The notes under the pieces were generated by a model. That model was not told the origin of the DNA, did not search any database, and worked only from the letters and a program-made list of their open reading frames with translations. From assembly GCA_017958225.1 (NCBI GenBank), contig JAGDDD010000032.1, positions 1 to 50,713 on the forward strand: a stretch of DNA of 50,713 nt, written 5' to 3'. Of the stretch, positions 17,959-24,986 are shown in pieces. The number at the start of each line of letters is the position of its first letter. Position 1 is the stretch's first letter. Origin of the DNA: Alphaproteobacteria bacterium (GTDB taxonomy: Bacteria; Pseudomonadota; Alphaproteobacteria; CAAHEQ01; UBA3637). A program made the translations under genes and the position numbers.

Positions 17959-18393
17959 ATGAAAACTTATTACATTGTCTCGGGCGGTTTTGACCCTATT
18001 CATGAAGGGCATGTGGAAATGATTAAAGCGGCCGCGGCCGCCAGTGACGGCGTCATCGTGTTGGTCAATTCGGATGATTGGTTGGTGCGCAAAAAGGGCA
18101 AGTTTTTTCAAACTTTTTTCACGCGTAAAACGATTTGTGAAAATCTAAAAGGGGTCATTTGCGCCCTGGGTTTTGATGATTCAGATAACTCGGCCAGCGA
18201 GGGTTTGAAACAGGTCAGAGAGATGTATCCCGACGACCATTTGGTCTTTGCCAACGGTGGCGATCGCGGTAAAGAAAATATCCGCGAAGATAAGGCCTGT
18301 GCCGATTACAACATTGATAAAGTTTTCGGTGTCGGCGGTAATAACAAGGCTAATTCTTCCAGCTGGATTTTGGAAAAGTGGAGCCAAAAATAA
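17959..18393 (+). CDS. Cytidylyltransferase-like nucleotidyltransferase
   Basis: 144 residues. SGGFDPIHEGHVEMI carries the HxGH nucleotide-binding motif, like RfaE2, TagD and PanC. The middle, VLVNSDDWLVRKKGKFF, fits the same class, but the usual ISTT/S signature is replaced by KANSSSWILEKW. Probable activation of a phosphorylated sugar or alcohol; the substrate is unknown. AAGGAGG precedes the ATG. Confidence 0.75.
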   Translation: MKTYYIVSGGFDPIHEGHVEMIKAAAAASDGVIVLVNSDDWLVRKKGKFFQTFFTRKTICENLKGVICALGFDDSDNSASEGLKQVREMYPDDHLVFANGGDRGKENIREDKACADYNIDKVFGVGGNNKANSSSWILEKWSQK

Positions 18394-18420
18394 GCCCGTT
18401 GTCCGTGTCGGATTATGCGG

Positions 18421-18999
18421 TTATTTTTTGCGCTTGCGTGCGGTTTGCTCGCTCATGTGATAAATGAAAACGCGTGTCTGAAACCCAAACAGTTGAGAGA
18501 CGACTTTTTTATGCGCTTTCCAGCCTTTAATCTGAAAGACTTCTGATAAAATAATGGTCGATTTTTTCAAAGAGCGTGCTAATTTTTGCGCGTATCCTTT
18601 TTCGGATAACCAATAGCAGATAACGACATCAATAGACGACAGATTTTCTTGCATTACATCGGCTTTGATGACACGCACATTGGGATATTTTTTCAAGCGT
18701 AATTTGGCTAAATAAAACGGCAGCGGATTCCACTCATAGCCGATGAATTTGTGCTGGGGAAATTGTCGGGCCAGGCGCGCCAACAGACAACCGTCGCCAC
18801 AGCCTAAATCGGCCACGACAAGCGGTTTGCGCGCGCTTTTTAAAATCTTGGCCGTTTCCTGTAACAACGTATGTTTAACCTTACCAAAAGAGGGAATATA
18901 GGGTGGGTATTGCCAACATTTAAACACAAAAAAGGAGGCCACGACCCACAGGAAAAACAGCCACGCCAAAATATATATTAAAATCGCAATAACTAACAT
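18421..18999 (-). CDS. Membrane-anchored class I methyltransferase
   Basis: 192 residues. N-terminal membrane segment (about 2-27), then YPPYIPSFGKVKHTLL and SAM motif I VVADLGCGDGCLLARLA, motif II IGYEWNPLPFYLAKLR and VRVIKADV. The order of a membrane anchor, a PYxP segment, then a Rossmann fold recalls the FAM173/ATP synthase c-subunit lysine methyltransferases, which is an inference. The post-motif region is short. Confidence 0.72.
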   Translation of the reverse strand: MLVIAILIYILAWLFFLWVVASFFVFKCWQYPPYIPSFGKVKHTLLQETAKILKSARKPLVVADLGCGDGCLLARLARQFPQHKFIGYEWNPLPFYLAKLRLKKYPNVRVIKADVMQENLSSIDVVICYWLSEKGYAQKLARSLKKSTIILSEVFQIKGWKAHKKVVSQLFGFQTRVFIYHMSEQTARKRKK

Positions 19000-19060
19000 A
19001 ATTATTTTTTAACACTCCGCTCCGTTTAATGCAACCGATTTTTCAAAATAATCGGCGGAC

Positions 19061-19780
19061 TCACGAACTGTTGGCTTGCGTTTTTTGCCAAAACTCGGTC
19101 TTGGCTTTGTCTAACTGTTGACGGAATTCGTCGTTGGCGTTTAAGCGATTGAGCAAGATTGAGGTCAGCAGGCGGGCCGCATCTACGTCGCTTTGAAAGT
19201 GAAAGCCGACAATGACGCGACTTTCGCCATATTCAAATCCGCGTTGTAAGATGGCATCTTGGCGTGCGGGGTTGATTTGTGCCAAGGCCAAAGCAACGGC
19301 CCAGCCCTGTGTTGTGTGTCCGGACGGGTAAGAGGAATTATGCTTTAACGTTATTTCGTCTTTAGGCACGGGCGTCGGCTCGTTAAATTGCACAAAAGGT
19401 CGGTTGCGCATGGTGCGTTTTTTGGCTTCGTCTTTACAGATGACGGCCGTTGCGAATGTGCGCTCTAACAGCGCCCAGATTTCCGGTGTATTTTCGGGCG
19501 AAATCTGCAACCCGAAAGGTTCGGAATAGATTTGGGCCAGATAGGTCAAACGATCGTTGGCGTCCTCTATGGCTTGTTTGCCACGTTCGGTATCGCGCTG
19601 GGTCTTTCCCCACTGATAACGTTGCCAATCGTTATAAAAAGCGGCCTCGCTCGGTTGCGGCGGCAAGGGCAGAAAGGCAGCGCCCGTTGAAATCTCTTCT
19701 TTGGTCAAATACGCCGGCGCTTTGGCATAGCCCGCCGAACAGGCCAACAGCAACAATAAAATCAGAAATATTTTTTTCAT
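19061..19780 (-). CDS. Class A non-specific acid phosphatase (PAP2)
   Basis: 239 residues with signal peptide MKKIFLILLLLLACSAGYA. The full signature is present: KKRTMRNRP (K-x6-RP), SSYPSGHTTQGWA (PSGH) and SRVIVGFHFQSD (SR-x5-H-x3-D). Enzymes of this PhoN-like class release phosphate from many esters in the periplasm. A longer GTG start 9 bases upstream is possible but the signal peptide favours 19780. Confidence 0.9.
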   Translation of the reverse strand: MKKIFLILLLLLACSAGYAKAPAYLTKEEISTGAAFLPLPPQPSEAAFYNDWQRYQWGKTQRDTERGKQAIEDANDRLTYLAQIYSEPFGLQISPENTPEIWALLERTFATAVICKDEAKKRTMRNRPFVQFNEPTPVPKDEITLKHNSSYPSGHTTQGWAVALALAQINPARQDAILQRGFEYGESRVIVGFHFQSDVDAARLLTSILLNRLNANDEFRQQLDKAKTEFWQKTQANSS

Positions 19781-19855
19781 AAGACACACCCTGTCAAAGT
19801 AAAACCTATGCTCAAGGCTATCAAAAAAAGCAAAAAAGTCAAAGCGTTTTTTATG

Positions 19856-19884
19856 TTGTCATTTGCGATTTTATGTGCTAGCGT
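19856..19884 (+). promoter_or_regulatory. Promoter of the DUF378-like gene
   Basis: TTGTCA (19856-19861), 17 bp, TAGCGT (19879-19884). Confidence 0.45.
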
Positions 19885-19918
19885 AAAATCGATGTTTTTA
19901 ACATGAAAGGAGAATCAT

Positions 19919-20089
19919 ATGTTAAACACAATTTGTTATTGGTTAGTTGTCGTCGGTGCCTTAAACTATGGCTTGATGGCTTTTGGTTTTAATTTCTTGG
20001 AAAAATTGCCGGCGAATATCGGTTCAGTGGTCTCTATCGCGGTTGCGGTGGCGGCGATTGTTACCATTTTCAAAAACGTGAAAAAATAA
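19919..20089 (+). CDS. DUF378-like small membrane protein
   Basis: 56 residues. Starts MLNTICYWLVVVGALNYGLM and has two membrane segments (about 5-24 and 33-50), with LVVVGALNYGL and IGSVVSIAVAVAAIVTIF matching DUF378 (YuzA-like). Function unknown. AAAGGAG precedes the ATG. It has its own promoter and a strong terminator. Confidence 0.82.
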   Translation: MLNTICYWLVVVGALNYGLMAFGFNFLEKLPANIGSVVSIAVAVAAIVTIFKNVKK

Positions 20090-20111
20090 TTTTTCACAGA
20101 GATTTTTTCAA

Positions 20112-20144
20112 AGAGCCCGGCCTTAACTCCGGGCTCTTTTTTTT
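20112..20144 (+). terminator. Intrinsic terminator of the DUF378-like gene
   Basis: 9-bp stem AGAGCCCGG / CCGGGCTCT, 8-nt loop, then eight or more Ts. Confidence 0.9.
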
Positions 20145-20161
20145 ATGGTCAAAATTTTTTC

Positions 20162-20189
20162 TTGCATTATTTTTGATTTAGATTACAAT
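20162..20189 (+). promoter_or_regulatory. Promoter of the structured leader RNA
   Basis: TTGCAT (20162-20167), 16 bp, TACAAT (20184-20189). Predicted start near 20196, right at the first hairpin. Confidence 0.55.
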
Positions 20190-20195
20190 CATACT

Positions 20196-20473
20196 TGCGT
20201 ATGTGGGAAACCGGATACGTTGAGTGCCTGTAAGGGTGCAAGAGAGCTGTCACAAGCTCAATTTCTCGGGGTGGGTATCAAACACCCTACCCAAAAAGGT
20301 GTGTTTTCTTTCTGAACGAGAATAACTACCTTTTCCTATGTCCCAGATCTTATGGTCGGGGAGCCCGTAGCGTATGTTCAGAGGTTATGCAAATAGCCTT
20401 AAAGGCTACGGGAATCATTTCGAGAAATTTGATTGTGAACTCTCCGACCACCTGTCTAGCGCAGGTGGTTTTG
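20196..20473 (+). ncRNA. Structured leader RNA or riboswitch-like element upstream of the TRL-like gene
   Basis: This ~280-nt stretch has no credible ORF. Pairings found by eye: a 5' hairpin with a GAAA loop (20198-20219); GAGCT/AGCTC (20244-20259); GGGTG/CACCC (20269-20287); helix A, 20260-20268 with 20421-20429 (9 bp); helix B, 20354-20357 plus 20360-20363 with 20442-20449; helix C, 20364-20371 with 20405-20412 (8 bp), stacked on B. A and B interleave, so they form a pseudoknot or exclude each other. B shares three bases with the terminator stem at 20447. The Shine-Dalgarno sequence of the next gene lies only ~15 nt past the terminator, leaving no room for another promoter. It matches no riboswitch, tmRNA, 6S, SRP or RNase P signature I know. 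Confidence 0.6.
20447..20473 (+). terminator. Terminator or attenuator at the end of the leader RNA
   Basis: 8-bp stem ACCACCTG / CAGGTGGT with a 7-nt loop and a short TTTTG tail. The weak T-run and the gene 28 bp beyond fit conditional termination. Confidence 0.65.
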
Positions 20474-20501
20474 TTTATGTATTTTAAGAAAGGACAATCA
20501 A

Positions 20502-20924
20502 ATGAAAAAAGTATTACTTGCAACCTTGGCTACGTTGGCCTTATCTGCTTGTGTCGCAACACATCAAGGTGTCCCGACAGGCACATTAACATTAGGTGGT
20601 GTGGAAAGCAACAGAACGGCCAATATTCAGATTGGCCCGAAGGTGTCCGGCAATGCCAAAGGCACCGTTGTTTTGGGCTTTATTAAATTGGGTGATGATA
20701 CCAAATATGCTGATGGCGTGAATTTTGGCATGGGCGGTTTGGTTTCTCCGCTCGATCCGACGGCCGATTTGAAAGCAGCTGCCGCGTATAAGGCTGTTAA
20801 ATCAGGCAATGGTGACGTGTTGTATGCTCCCATTTATGAAGTTGAAGAAGAAAATTACGTCTTGTGGAAGAAATACAACGTTAATGTCAATGCTTACTCC
20901 GGTAAGATTACAGGCATTAAATAA
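20502..20924 (+). CDS. TRL-like family lipoprotein
   Basis: 140 residues. MKKVLLATLATLALSACVAT is a lipoprotein signal (Cys17). The body matches the TRL-like family: GTLTLGG, a glycine-rich TVVLGFIKLGDD, ADLKAAAAYKAVKSGNGDVLYAPIYEVEEENYVLW and a final SGKITGIK. The family is named after a tRNA-associated locus; a tRNA-Gln lies 1 kb away here. Function unknown. AAAGGA precedes the ATG. Expression probably depends on read-through of the leader terminator. Confidence 0.8.
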   Translation: MKKVLLATLATLALSACVATHQGVPTGTLTLGGVESNRTANIQIGPKVSGNAKGTVVLGFIKLGDDTKYADGVNFGMGGLVSPLDPTADLKAAAAYKAVKSGNGDVLYAPIYEVEEENYVLWKKYNVNVNAYSGKITGIK

Positions 20925-20935
20925 GATGCATGTGT

Positions 20936-20965
20936 ATGGGAGGCTTGTGCCTCCCATGCCTTTTT
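20936..20965 (+). terminator. Intrinsic terminator of the TRL-like gene
   Basis: 9-bp stem ATGGGAGGC / GCCTCCCAT with loop TTGT, then GCCTTTTTG. Confidence 0.8.
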
Positions 20966-20977
20966 GAAGCGAATATG

Positions 20978-21048
20978 GGTCCTCGTCCGGCGCCCACAAC
21001 CCAAACAAAAACCCCCGATAAATGGGGGCTTTTTATTGGCTGGACTCG
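20978..21048. repeat. Direct repeat copy A (tRNA-Gln 3' flank duplicate)
   Basis: About 70 bp closely related to 21872-21952. It contains the CCCCC/GGGGG hairpin (21012-21028) and, on the minus strand, CGAGTCCAGCCA, which is the tRNA-Gln 3' end with nine bases deleted. See also copy C at 21779-21801. Confidence 0.75.
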
Positions 21049-21118
21049 TTGTGCGATTTCCGAGCTACATTTGAGTCAATAATCCAATGCCAATGGCTGC
21101 GAAGGATACAACAGCCAG

Positions 21119-21694
21119 TTATTTATCTCTTTCATCCATTCGTGGATCTTTTGTAAAAGTATTGCCTACTTCCTCTTTGATTGCTGCATACTCAGCGTAT
21201 TGTCGAGCAAGCGAGCAAACGGCGGCAAAACTAGCGCCACTGTGCCCTTCATCCAATCCTGGTACCATTTTATATTGTGTTGTAACAGAGGCGTGTATAA
21301 AACTGTCAATGTTTCCGAGCGATTTGCATTTTTCAAAGACTCTTTGGGCATCCGCCACAATGCGTTGGTCCAACTTTCCGCCATCATCGTAGTTTTCATA
21401 TCCTTTAAAGTATTCTAAAAAAGTAAAAGGCTCATGTATAGCCTTATATGTTGAGTATCGTCGAGCAAGAGAACAAACGGCAGCAAAACTGGCGCCACTG
21501 TGTCCTTCATCCAATCCTGGTACCATTGTATTTTGTGTTTTAACAGAGGCGTGTATAAAACTGTCAATGGCTTTAGGAGATTTTAATGTTTCGAAGACTT
21601 TTTGGGCATCCGCCACAATGCGTTGGTCCAACTTTCCGCCATCATCGTAGTTCTTATATCCTTTAAAGTAATCTGAAAAAGATTTTATTTGCAT
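21119..21694 (-). CDS. Protein with internal tandem duplication, unknown
   Basis: 191 residues in two near-identical units with an 86-residue period (about 7-86 and 93-172). Each reads YFKGYxNYDDGGKLDQRIVA, then FIHASVxTQ, MVPGLDEGHSGASFAAVCSL and AR(R/Q)Y. The DNA is also nearly identical between units (258-bp period; compare 21351 and 21609), so the duplication is recent. No signal peptide and no known family. GGAG precedes the ATG. It lies between copies of the tRNA-Gln 3' end and looks more AT-rich than its neighbours, suggesting acquisition. Confidence 0.65.
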   Translation of the reverse strand: MQIKSFSDYFKGYKNYDDGGKLDQRIVADAQKVFETLKSPKAIDSFIHASVKTQNTMVPGLDEGHSGASFAAVCSLARRYSTYKAIHEPFTFLEYFKGYENYDDGGKLDQRIVADAQRVFEKCKSLGNIDSFIHASVTTQYKMVPGLDEGHSGASFAAVCSLARQYAEYAAIKEEVGNTFTKDPRMDERDK

Positions 21695-21778
21695 ATGAAA
21701 CTCCTTTATTGTTGTTACCAATATGAAGTGTAGCACATAGTTATATTGATGTCAAGAAACTATCAGTTTTTCTCCTTT

Positions 21779-21801
21779 AGCTGGGATGCCTCGAAACCAA
21801 G
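21779..21801. repeat. Copy C, degenerate tRNA-Gln 3' end
   Basis: On the minus strand CTTGGTTTCGAGGCATCCCAG resembles the T-arm and acceptor end of the tRNA-Gln at 21932-22005, with one base inserted and several deleted. Possible old attachment site. Confidence 0.5.
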
Positions 21802-21871
21802 GGCTTTCGTGAGTTGCTGGTTCGGAAGTGGCAAAATTCAGTGCTTTGATAGAGGGACGTTCGCCGAAATT

Positions 21872-21952
21872 GGTTCTTGTCCGGCACCCACAACCTAAAC
21901 AAAAACCCCCGATAAACGGGGGCTTTTTTATTGGCTGGGATACCTGGACTCG
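21872..21952. repeat. Direct repeat copy B (tRNA-Gln 3' end and flank)
   Basis: Partner of 20978-21048. It includes the tRNA 3' end and the following terminator. Confidence 0.75.
21906..21922 (-). terminator. Terminator of tRNA-Gln
   Basis: 6-bp stem CCCCCG / CGGGGG with a 5-nt loop. On the minus strand it is followed by GTTTTTG-type tails and lies 10 bp past the tRNA end. Confidence 0.75.
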
Positions 21953-22005
21953 AACCAAGATATGCGGAGTCAGAGTCCGCTGTTCTACCATTAAACTATA
22001 TCCCA
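21932..22005 (-). tRNA. tRNA-Gln (anticodon CUG)
   Basis: 74 nt with encoded CCA. Acceptor TGGGATA/TATCCCA, D-arm TTTAATGGTAGAA, anticodon stem GCGGA/TCCGC with loop CTCTGAC (anticodon CTG), T-arm GGTTCGAGTCC, then GCCA. The promoter at 22019-22047 is near-consensus. Confidence 0.95.
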
Positions 22006-22018
22006 ACAGGATGGGCTT

Positions 22019-22047
22019 ATTATACGCAAAGTCGATAAAAAACGCAA
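22019..22047 (-). promoter_or_regulatory. Promoter of tRNA-Gln
   Basis: TTGCGT (22042-22047), 17 bp, perfect TATAAT (22019-22024), 14 bp before the tRNA. Confidence 0.8.
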
Positions 22048-22066
22048 GTGTTTTTTGAAAAACGCG

Positions 22067-22996
22067 TTACCACACGTCCGAGGCTTGTATCAGCAAGGTC
22101 ATATCTTTGGGTAACGGCGCGGACCATTCCATATACTTTCCCGTCGTCGGATGAATAAAGCCCAAGGTGGCCGCGTGCAGCGCTTGTCGCGGGAAAAGGC
22201 GCAAAATATCGGGCGTGCCTTTCGGCGCGTGTCCATAGGTGGCGTCGCCCACAAGCGGGTGCTTGATAGAGGTCATATGCACACGAATTTGGTGCGTTCG
22301 GCCCGTTTCCAATCGGCACTCAATCAAAGACGCCTTGCCGTTGAAAAGGGGCTTGATGAGTTGATAGTGCGTTTTCGCCGGCTTGCCTTTGGGCACAATC
22401 GCCATCATTTGCCGGTTATGCGGCGAGCGCCCGATATTGCCCTCTACCTTGCCAGAGGCCGGACACAAGCCATACACAATGGCCTGATAAGTGCGCGTCA
22501 TGGTATGTTTAGCCAATTGCGCGGCCAAGTGCTGATGCGCTGTGTCATTTTTAGCCACAACGAGCAGCCCGCTGGTGTCTTTATCGATGCGATGGACAAT
22601 GCCCGGCCGCTGAACACCGCCTATGCCGGACAAAGAGCCTTTGCAGTGCGCCAACAACGCATTGACCAAGGTGCCTTCATGCACGCCCGCGCCCGGATGA
22701 ACGACCATGCCGGCCGGCTTGTTGATAACCAGCAAATCCGCGTCCTCATAGACAATATCCAAAGGAATCGCCTGCGGTTTTGCCGTTGCCGGTTGTGCTT
22801 CGGGCACACGAATCGTGAAAGCGTCGCCAGTGTGGATTTTGTCTTTGGGCTTGACAGGCGGTGTCACACACCCTTCGGTCATCAGGCGACTTACCTGCAC
22901 ACGCGACAGGCCGCTTTTTTGGCTTAAATGCTTGTCGGCGCGCGTGCCTTCTTCATCCGGTGTGGCCGGCTCAATTGTCAAGATTTTTTCAGTCAT
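22067..22996 (-). CDS. rluD: 23S rRNA pseudouridine synthase, RluD family
   Basis: 309 residues. N-terminal S4 domain (about 17-62), then the pseudouridine synthase core with VINKPAGMVVHPG and the catalytic HRIDKDTSGLLVVAK (Asp138), plus GRTHQIRVHMTSIKHPLVGD. RluD modifies helix 69 of 23S rRNA; RluC/RluA cannot be fully excluded. ATG 22996 lies 6 bases after a perfect TATAAT with no Shine-Dalgarno sequence, so it is probably leaderless. Divergent from the rotor operon. Confidence 0.88.
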   Translation of the reverse strand: MTEKILTIEPATPDEEGTRADKHLSQKSGLSRVQVSRLMTEGCVTPPVKPKDKIHTGDAFTIRVPEAQPATAKPQAIPLDIVYEDADLLVINKPAGMVVHPGAGVHEGTLVNALLAHCKGSLSGIGGVQRPGIVHRIDKDTSGLLVVAKNDTAHQHLAAQLAKHTMTRTYQAIVYGLCPASGKVEGNIGRSPHNRQMMAIVPKGKPAKTHYQLIKPLFNGKASLIECRLETGRTHQIRVHMTSIKHPLVGDATYGHAPKGTPDILRLFPRQALHAATLGFIHPTTGKYMEWSAPLPKDMTLLIQASDVW

Positions 22997-23002
22997 GAGA
23001 AC

Positions 23003-23008
23003 ATTATA
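23003..23008 (-). promoter_or_regulatory. -10 of the leaderless rluD-like gene
   Basis: TATAAT on the minus strand, 6 bases before the ATG. TTGCGT lies 16 bp further upstream. Confidence 0.6.
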
Positions 23009-23034
23009 GTGCTTTTTATGCAGAACGCAAAGTT

Positions 23035-23089
23035 TTAACCAAAAATTCACTTCTCTCTATCATAATACATAATGTTAAAGTCTGTTCAA
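23035..23089 (+). promoter_or_regulatory. Rotor operon promoter region with CtrA-like site
   Basis: TTAACC (23035-23040), 17 bp, TATCAT (23058-23063) is a weak promoter. TTAA-N7-TCAA (23075-23089) differs from the CtrA box TTAA-N7-TTAA by one base, and TTAACC is itself a CtrA half-site. CtrA control is an inference, but CtrA drives the fli genes in other alphaproteobacteria. Confidence 0.35.
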
Positions 23090-23100
23090 AGAGGGAAAAA

Positions 23101-23973
23101 GTGAGTTTTGGGGCTAAAAACAAGGTGTTTGCCGGCTTTTTAATGTCCGTGTTGCTTTCGGCATGCGTGGCAGCGGTGCTGGTATGCCTGGCCTTGGCTT
23201 TGCCGGCTGTGTCATCTTGGCGCAGTGCCGAGCCCGTTCAGGATCCCTCTGTTTCGTTGGCTTCCTCGCTTTCCGCATACGCGCGCGTGCAGACGCAATA
23301 CGAGGCTCAAATTGCCTCGGCAACGCAGGCTTTGCTTGAAAAAATGGTCGGTGTCGGCCAGGTGGAAGTGCGTGTTCGTGCCTTGATGCGCTTTAACCAG
23401 AACAAAGTGGATACCGAAGTCTTTAACCCGCAAATGCCGGCGATTAAATCGTCTCGGCTGTCCGATAAAGGCGAGGAAATCGAATACGCGTTCTCTAAAA
23501 AAACAGTTCAAACCCTGCAGGAAGGCGGCGAGGTGCAGCAATTGTTCGTCGCCATCGTGCTCAACAAAGGGGCTGTGTCGCCGGCCATGCAGCAAAAAGT
23601 GGCCTCAGTCGCGCAATTGGCGGTGGGCTTTAATGCGGAACGTGGCGATGTGTTGGAAGTGGTGGAAATGCCCTTTGCGCAATCGAAATGGTCCGTGCTG
23701 TTAGCGCGTGCGTCAGCGCCGGTGGCAGTTTTGGTGTTCTTGCTGGCTACGGTTTTGTTAGTGGCGGCTGTGCGGGGCTGTCGCGTGTTCTTTGCGCCTC
23801 ATGTGGTTTTAACCGCGACAGATTTTCACGCGCCTCAAGTTCTGCCTTCGGCGCAAATCGTCGGACGTATTCATCCGGAGGCTATTAACCGCCTGCACCA
23901 GTTTGTGGATAATAACCAAGAGCAAACACTGATGGTGTTGCGCCAATGGTTAGATATGGGGGATGGCTCATGA
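23101..23973 (+). CDS. fliF: Truncated FliF-like MS-ring protein (RBM3 only)
   Basis: 290 residues against ~550 for FliF. GTG start with AGAGGG ahead. A membrane segment (9-34) is followed at once by the RBM3 ring domain (about 60-190: TQALLEKMVGVGQVEVRVRA, VDTEVFNPQMP, LAVGFNAERGDVLEVVEMPF), a second membrane segment (206-226), and the FliG-binding tail (EAINRLHQFVDNNQEQTLMVLRQWL). RBM1 and RBM2 are absent, and no remnant of them lies upstream, where the divergent rluD-like gene sits. So it is a shortened protein, not a frameshift. It probably forms an inner-membrane ring carrying FliG. The stop overlaps fliG (ATGA). Confidence 0.85.
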   Translation: MSFGAKNKVFAGFLMSVLLSACVAAVLVCLALALPAVSSWRSAEPVQDPSVSLASSLSAYARVQTQYEAQIASATQALLEKMVGVGQVEVRVRALMRFNQNKVDTEVFNPQMPAIKSSRLSDKGEEIEYAFSKKTVQTLQEGGEVQQLFVAIVLNKGAVSPAMQQKVASVAQLAVGFNAERGDVLEVVEMPFAQSKWSVLLARASAPVAVLVFLLATVLLVAAVRGCRVFFAPHVVLTATDFHAPQVLPSAQIVGRIHPEAINRLHQFVDNNQEQTLMVLRQWLDMGDGS

Positions 23974-24986
23974 CGCAACTGACCTATGAACAACTGACGG
24001 GCGAGCAAAAAACAGCCATTTTCCTGTTGGCGTTGGGCGAAGAGGGCATCAAAAGCCTGTTTGAAAAAATGTCGGATGTGGAAGTGCGGCGCATTTCCAT
24101 GACGATGGCGCGCCTGGGCCATGTGAATGCGGCTTTGGTCAAGCGCGTGTTGCAAGACTTTGTGCAACAGACGGAAGCGCCGACGTTGTCTTTTGACCCG
24201 ATGAAGACGGAACAGATGTTGCAGAGAACTTTGCCGGTGGATAGAAGCGAGACCATCTTGGATCGTATCAAAGACACCATGGGGTGCGATACCTGGGACA
24301 AGTTGGGGGCACTCAATCCGCGTGTTGTGGCCGACTACCTGAAAAAAGAATATCCGCAAACGGTGGCAGTGGTGTTGGCGCACATGCCGGCATCGGCCGG
24401 GGCTAAGGTATTAGACTTGTTGCCGGAATCGTTTGCGTTGGATGTGATGTTGCGCCTGTTACGTTTGGATGATGTGCAAAAAGACGCTTTGTCCGATATC
24501 GAAAAAACCTTAAAAACCGATTTGCTGGACAAGGCTGAGGCGCCTCAATTGTTGCGGCCTGCTGACAAGTTGGCTGATATCTTCAACCAATGGGACGGGG
24601 AGACGGCGGCACAGATGATGCAGGCGTTGTTGGAGCGGCAAAAAGAGGCGGCAGAGCAAGTGTTGTCGCGCTTGTTCCAATTTGCCGATTTTGCGCAAAT
24701 GGATCCGCAAAGTGTGCGTTGCGTTTTGCAGTCGGCAACGGAAAATACAGTCGTTTTGGCGTTGTATTCTGCGCCTGAGGCTGTCAGAAACGCCCTGTTG
24801 CAGCCTATGTCGGCCGGTGTCCAAAAACGTGTGCTGGCGGCGGTCCAGGCGTTACAAGATGTGAAGGAAAATGCCGTGGTGCAAGCGCAAACGGAATTGG
24901 TGGCCTTGGCCAAGCAATTGGCTCAAGAGGGGCACATTTCGTTGCCTTTGCGCTCTCAAGATAATACAGGAAAGGAAATATCATGA
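23970..24986 (+). CDS. fliG: FliG-like rotor protein lacking torque residues
   Basis: 338 residues, normal FliG length. The N-terminal FliF-binding domain (EQKTAIFLLALGEEGIKSLF), middle domain with KEYPQTVAVVLAHMPASAGAKVL and C-terminal domain are all present. Aligned without gaps to E. coli FliG recalled from memory, the torque residues are replaced: Lys264 by Tyr266, Arg281 by Gly283, Asp288 and Asp289 by Ala290 and Ala291; Arg297 becomes Lys299. Interaction with a stator therefore looks lost while assembly regions remain. Overlaps fliN by ATGA. Confidence 0.9.
   Translation: MTQLTYEQLTGEQKTAIFLLALGEEGIKSLFEKMSDVEVRRISMTMARLGHVNAALVKRVLQDFVQQTEAPTLSFDPMKTEQMLQRTLPVDRSETILDRIKDTMGCDTWDKLGALNPRVVADYLKKEYPQTVAVVLAHMPASAGAKVLDLLPESFALDVMLRLLRLDDVQKDALSDIEKTLKTDLLDKAEAPQLLRPADKLADIFNQWDGETAAQMMQALLERQKEAAEQVLSRLFQFADFAQMDPQSVRCVLQSATENTVVLALYSAPEAVRNALLQPMSAGVQKRVLAAVQALQDVKENAVVQAQTELVALAKQLAQEGHISLPLRSQDNTGKEIS

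Noticed and set aside
20196-20473. Known RNA classes (tmRNA, RNase P, 6S, SRP, cobalamin, TPP, GEMM) for the leader
   Set aside because: Hallmark sequences of each were looked for and not found by eye; a covariance search is still decisive.
20387-20686. 99-codon ORF crossing the leader RNA and the TRL-like gene
   Set aside because: No Shine-Dalgarno sequence; it runs through the terminator hairpin and a real lipoprotein gene in another frame.
21752-22006. 84-codon minus-strand ORF running through tRNA-Gln
   Set aside because: It translates the tRNA and its terminator; such ORFs are a common annotation artefact.
22151-22927. 258-codon ORF opposite the rluD-like gene
   Set aside because: Shadow of a clear family gene, with no start signal or family features of its own.
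23101-23973. FliF truncated by a frameshift or sequencing error
   Set aside because: No trace of RBM1 or RBM2 is seen upstream; the region is a 100-bp divergent promoter area and then the rluD-like gene. The short form begins with its own Shine-Dalgarno sequence and membrane anchor.
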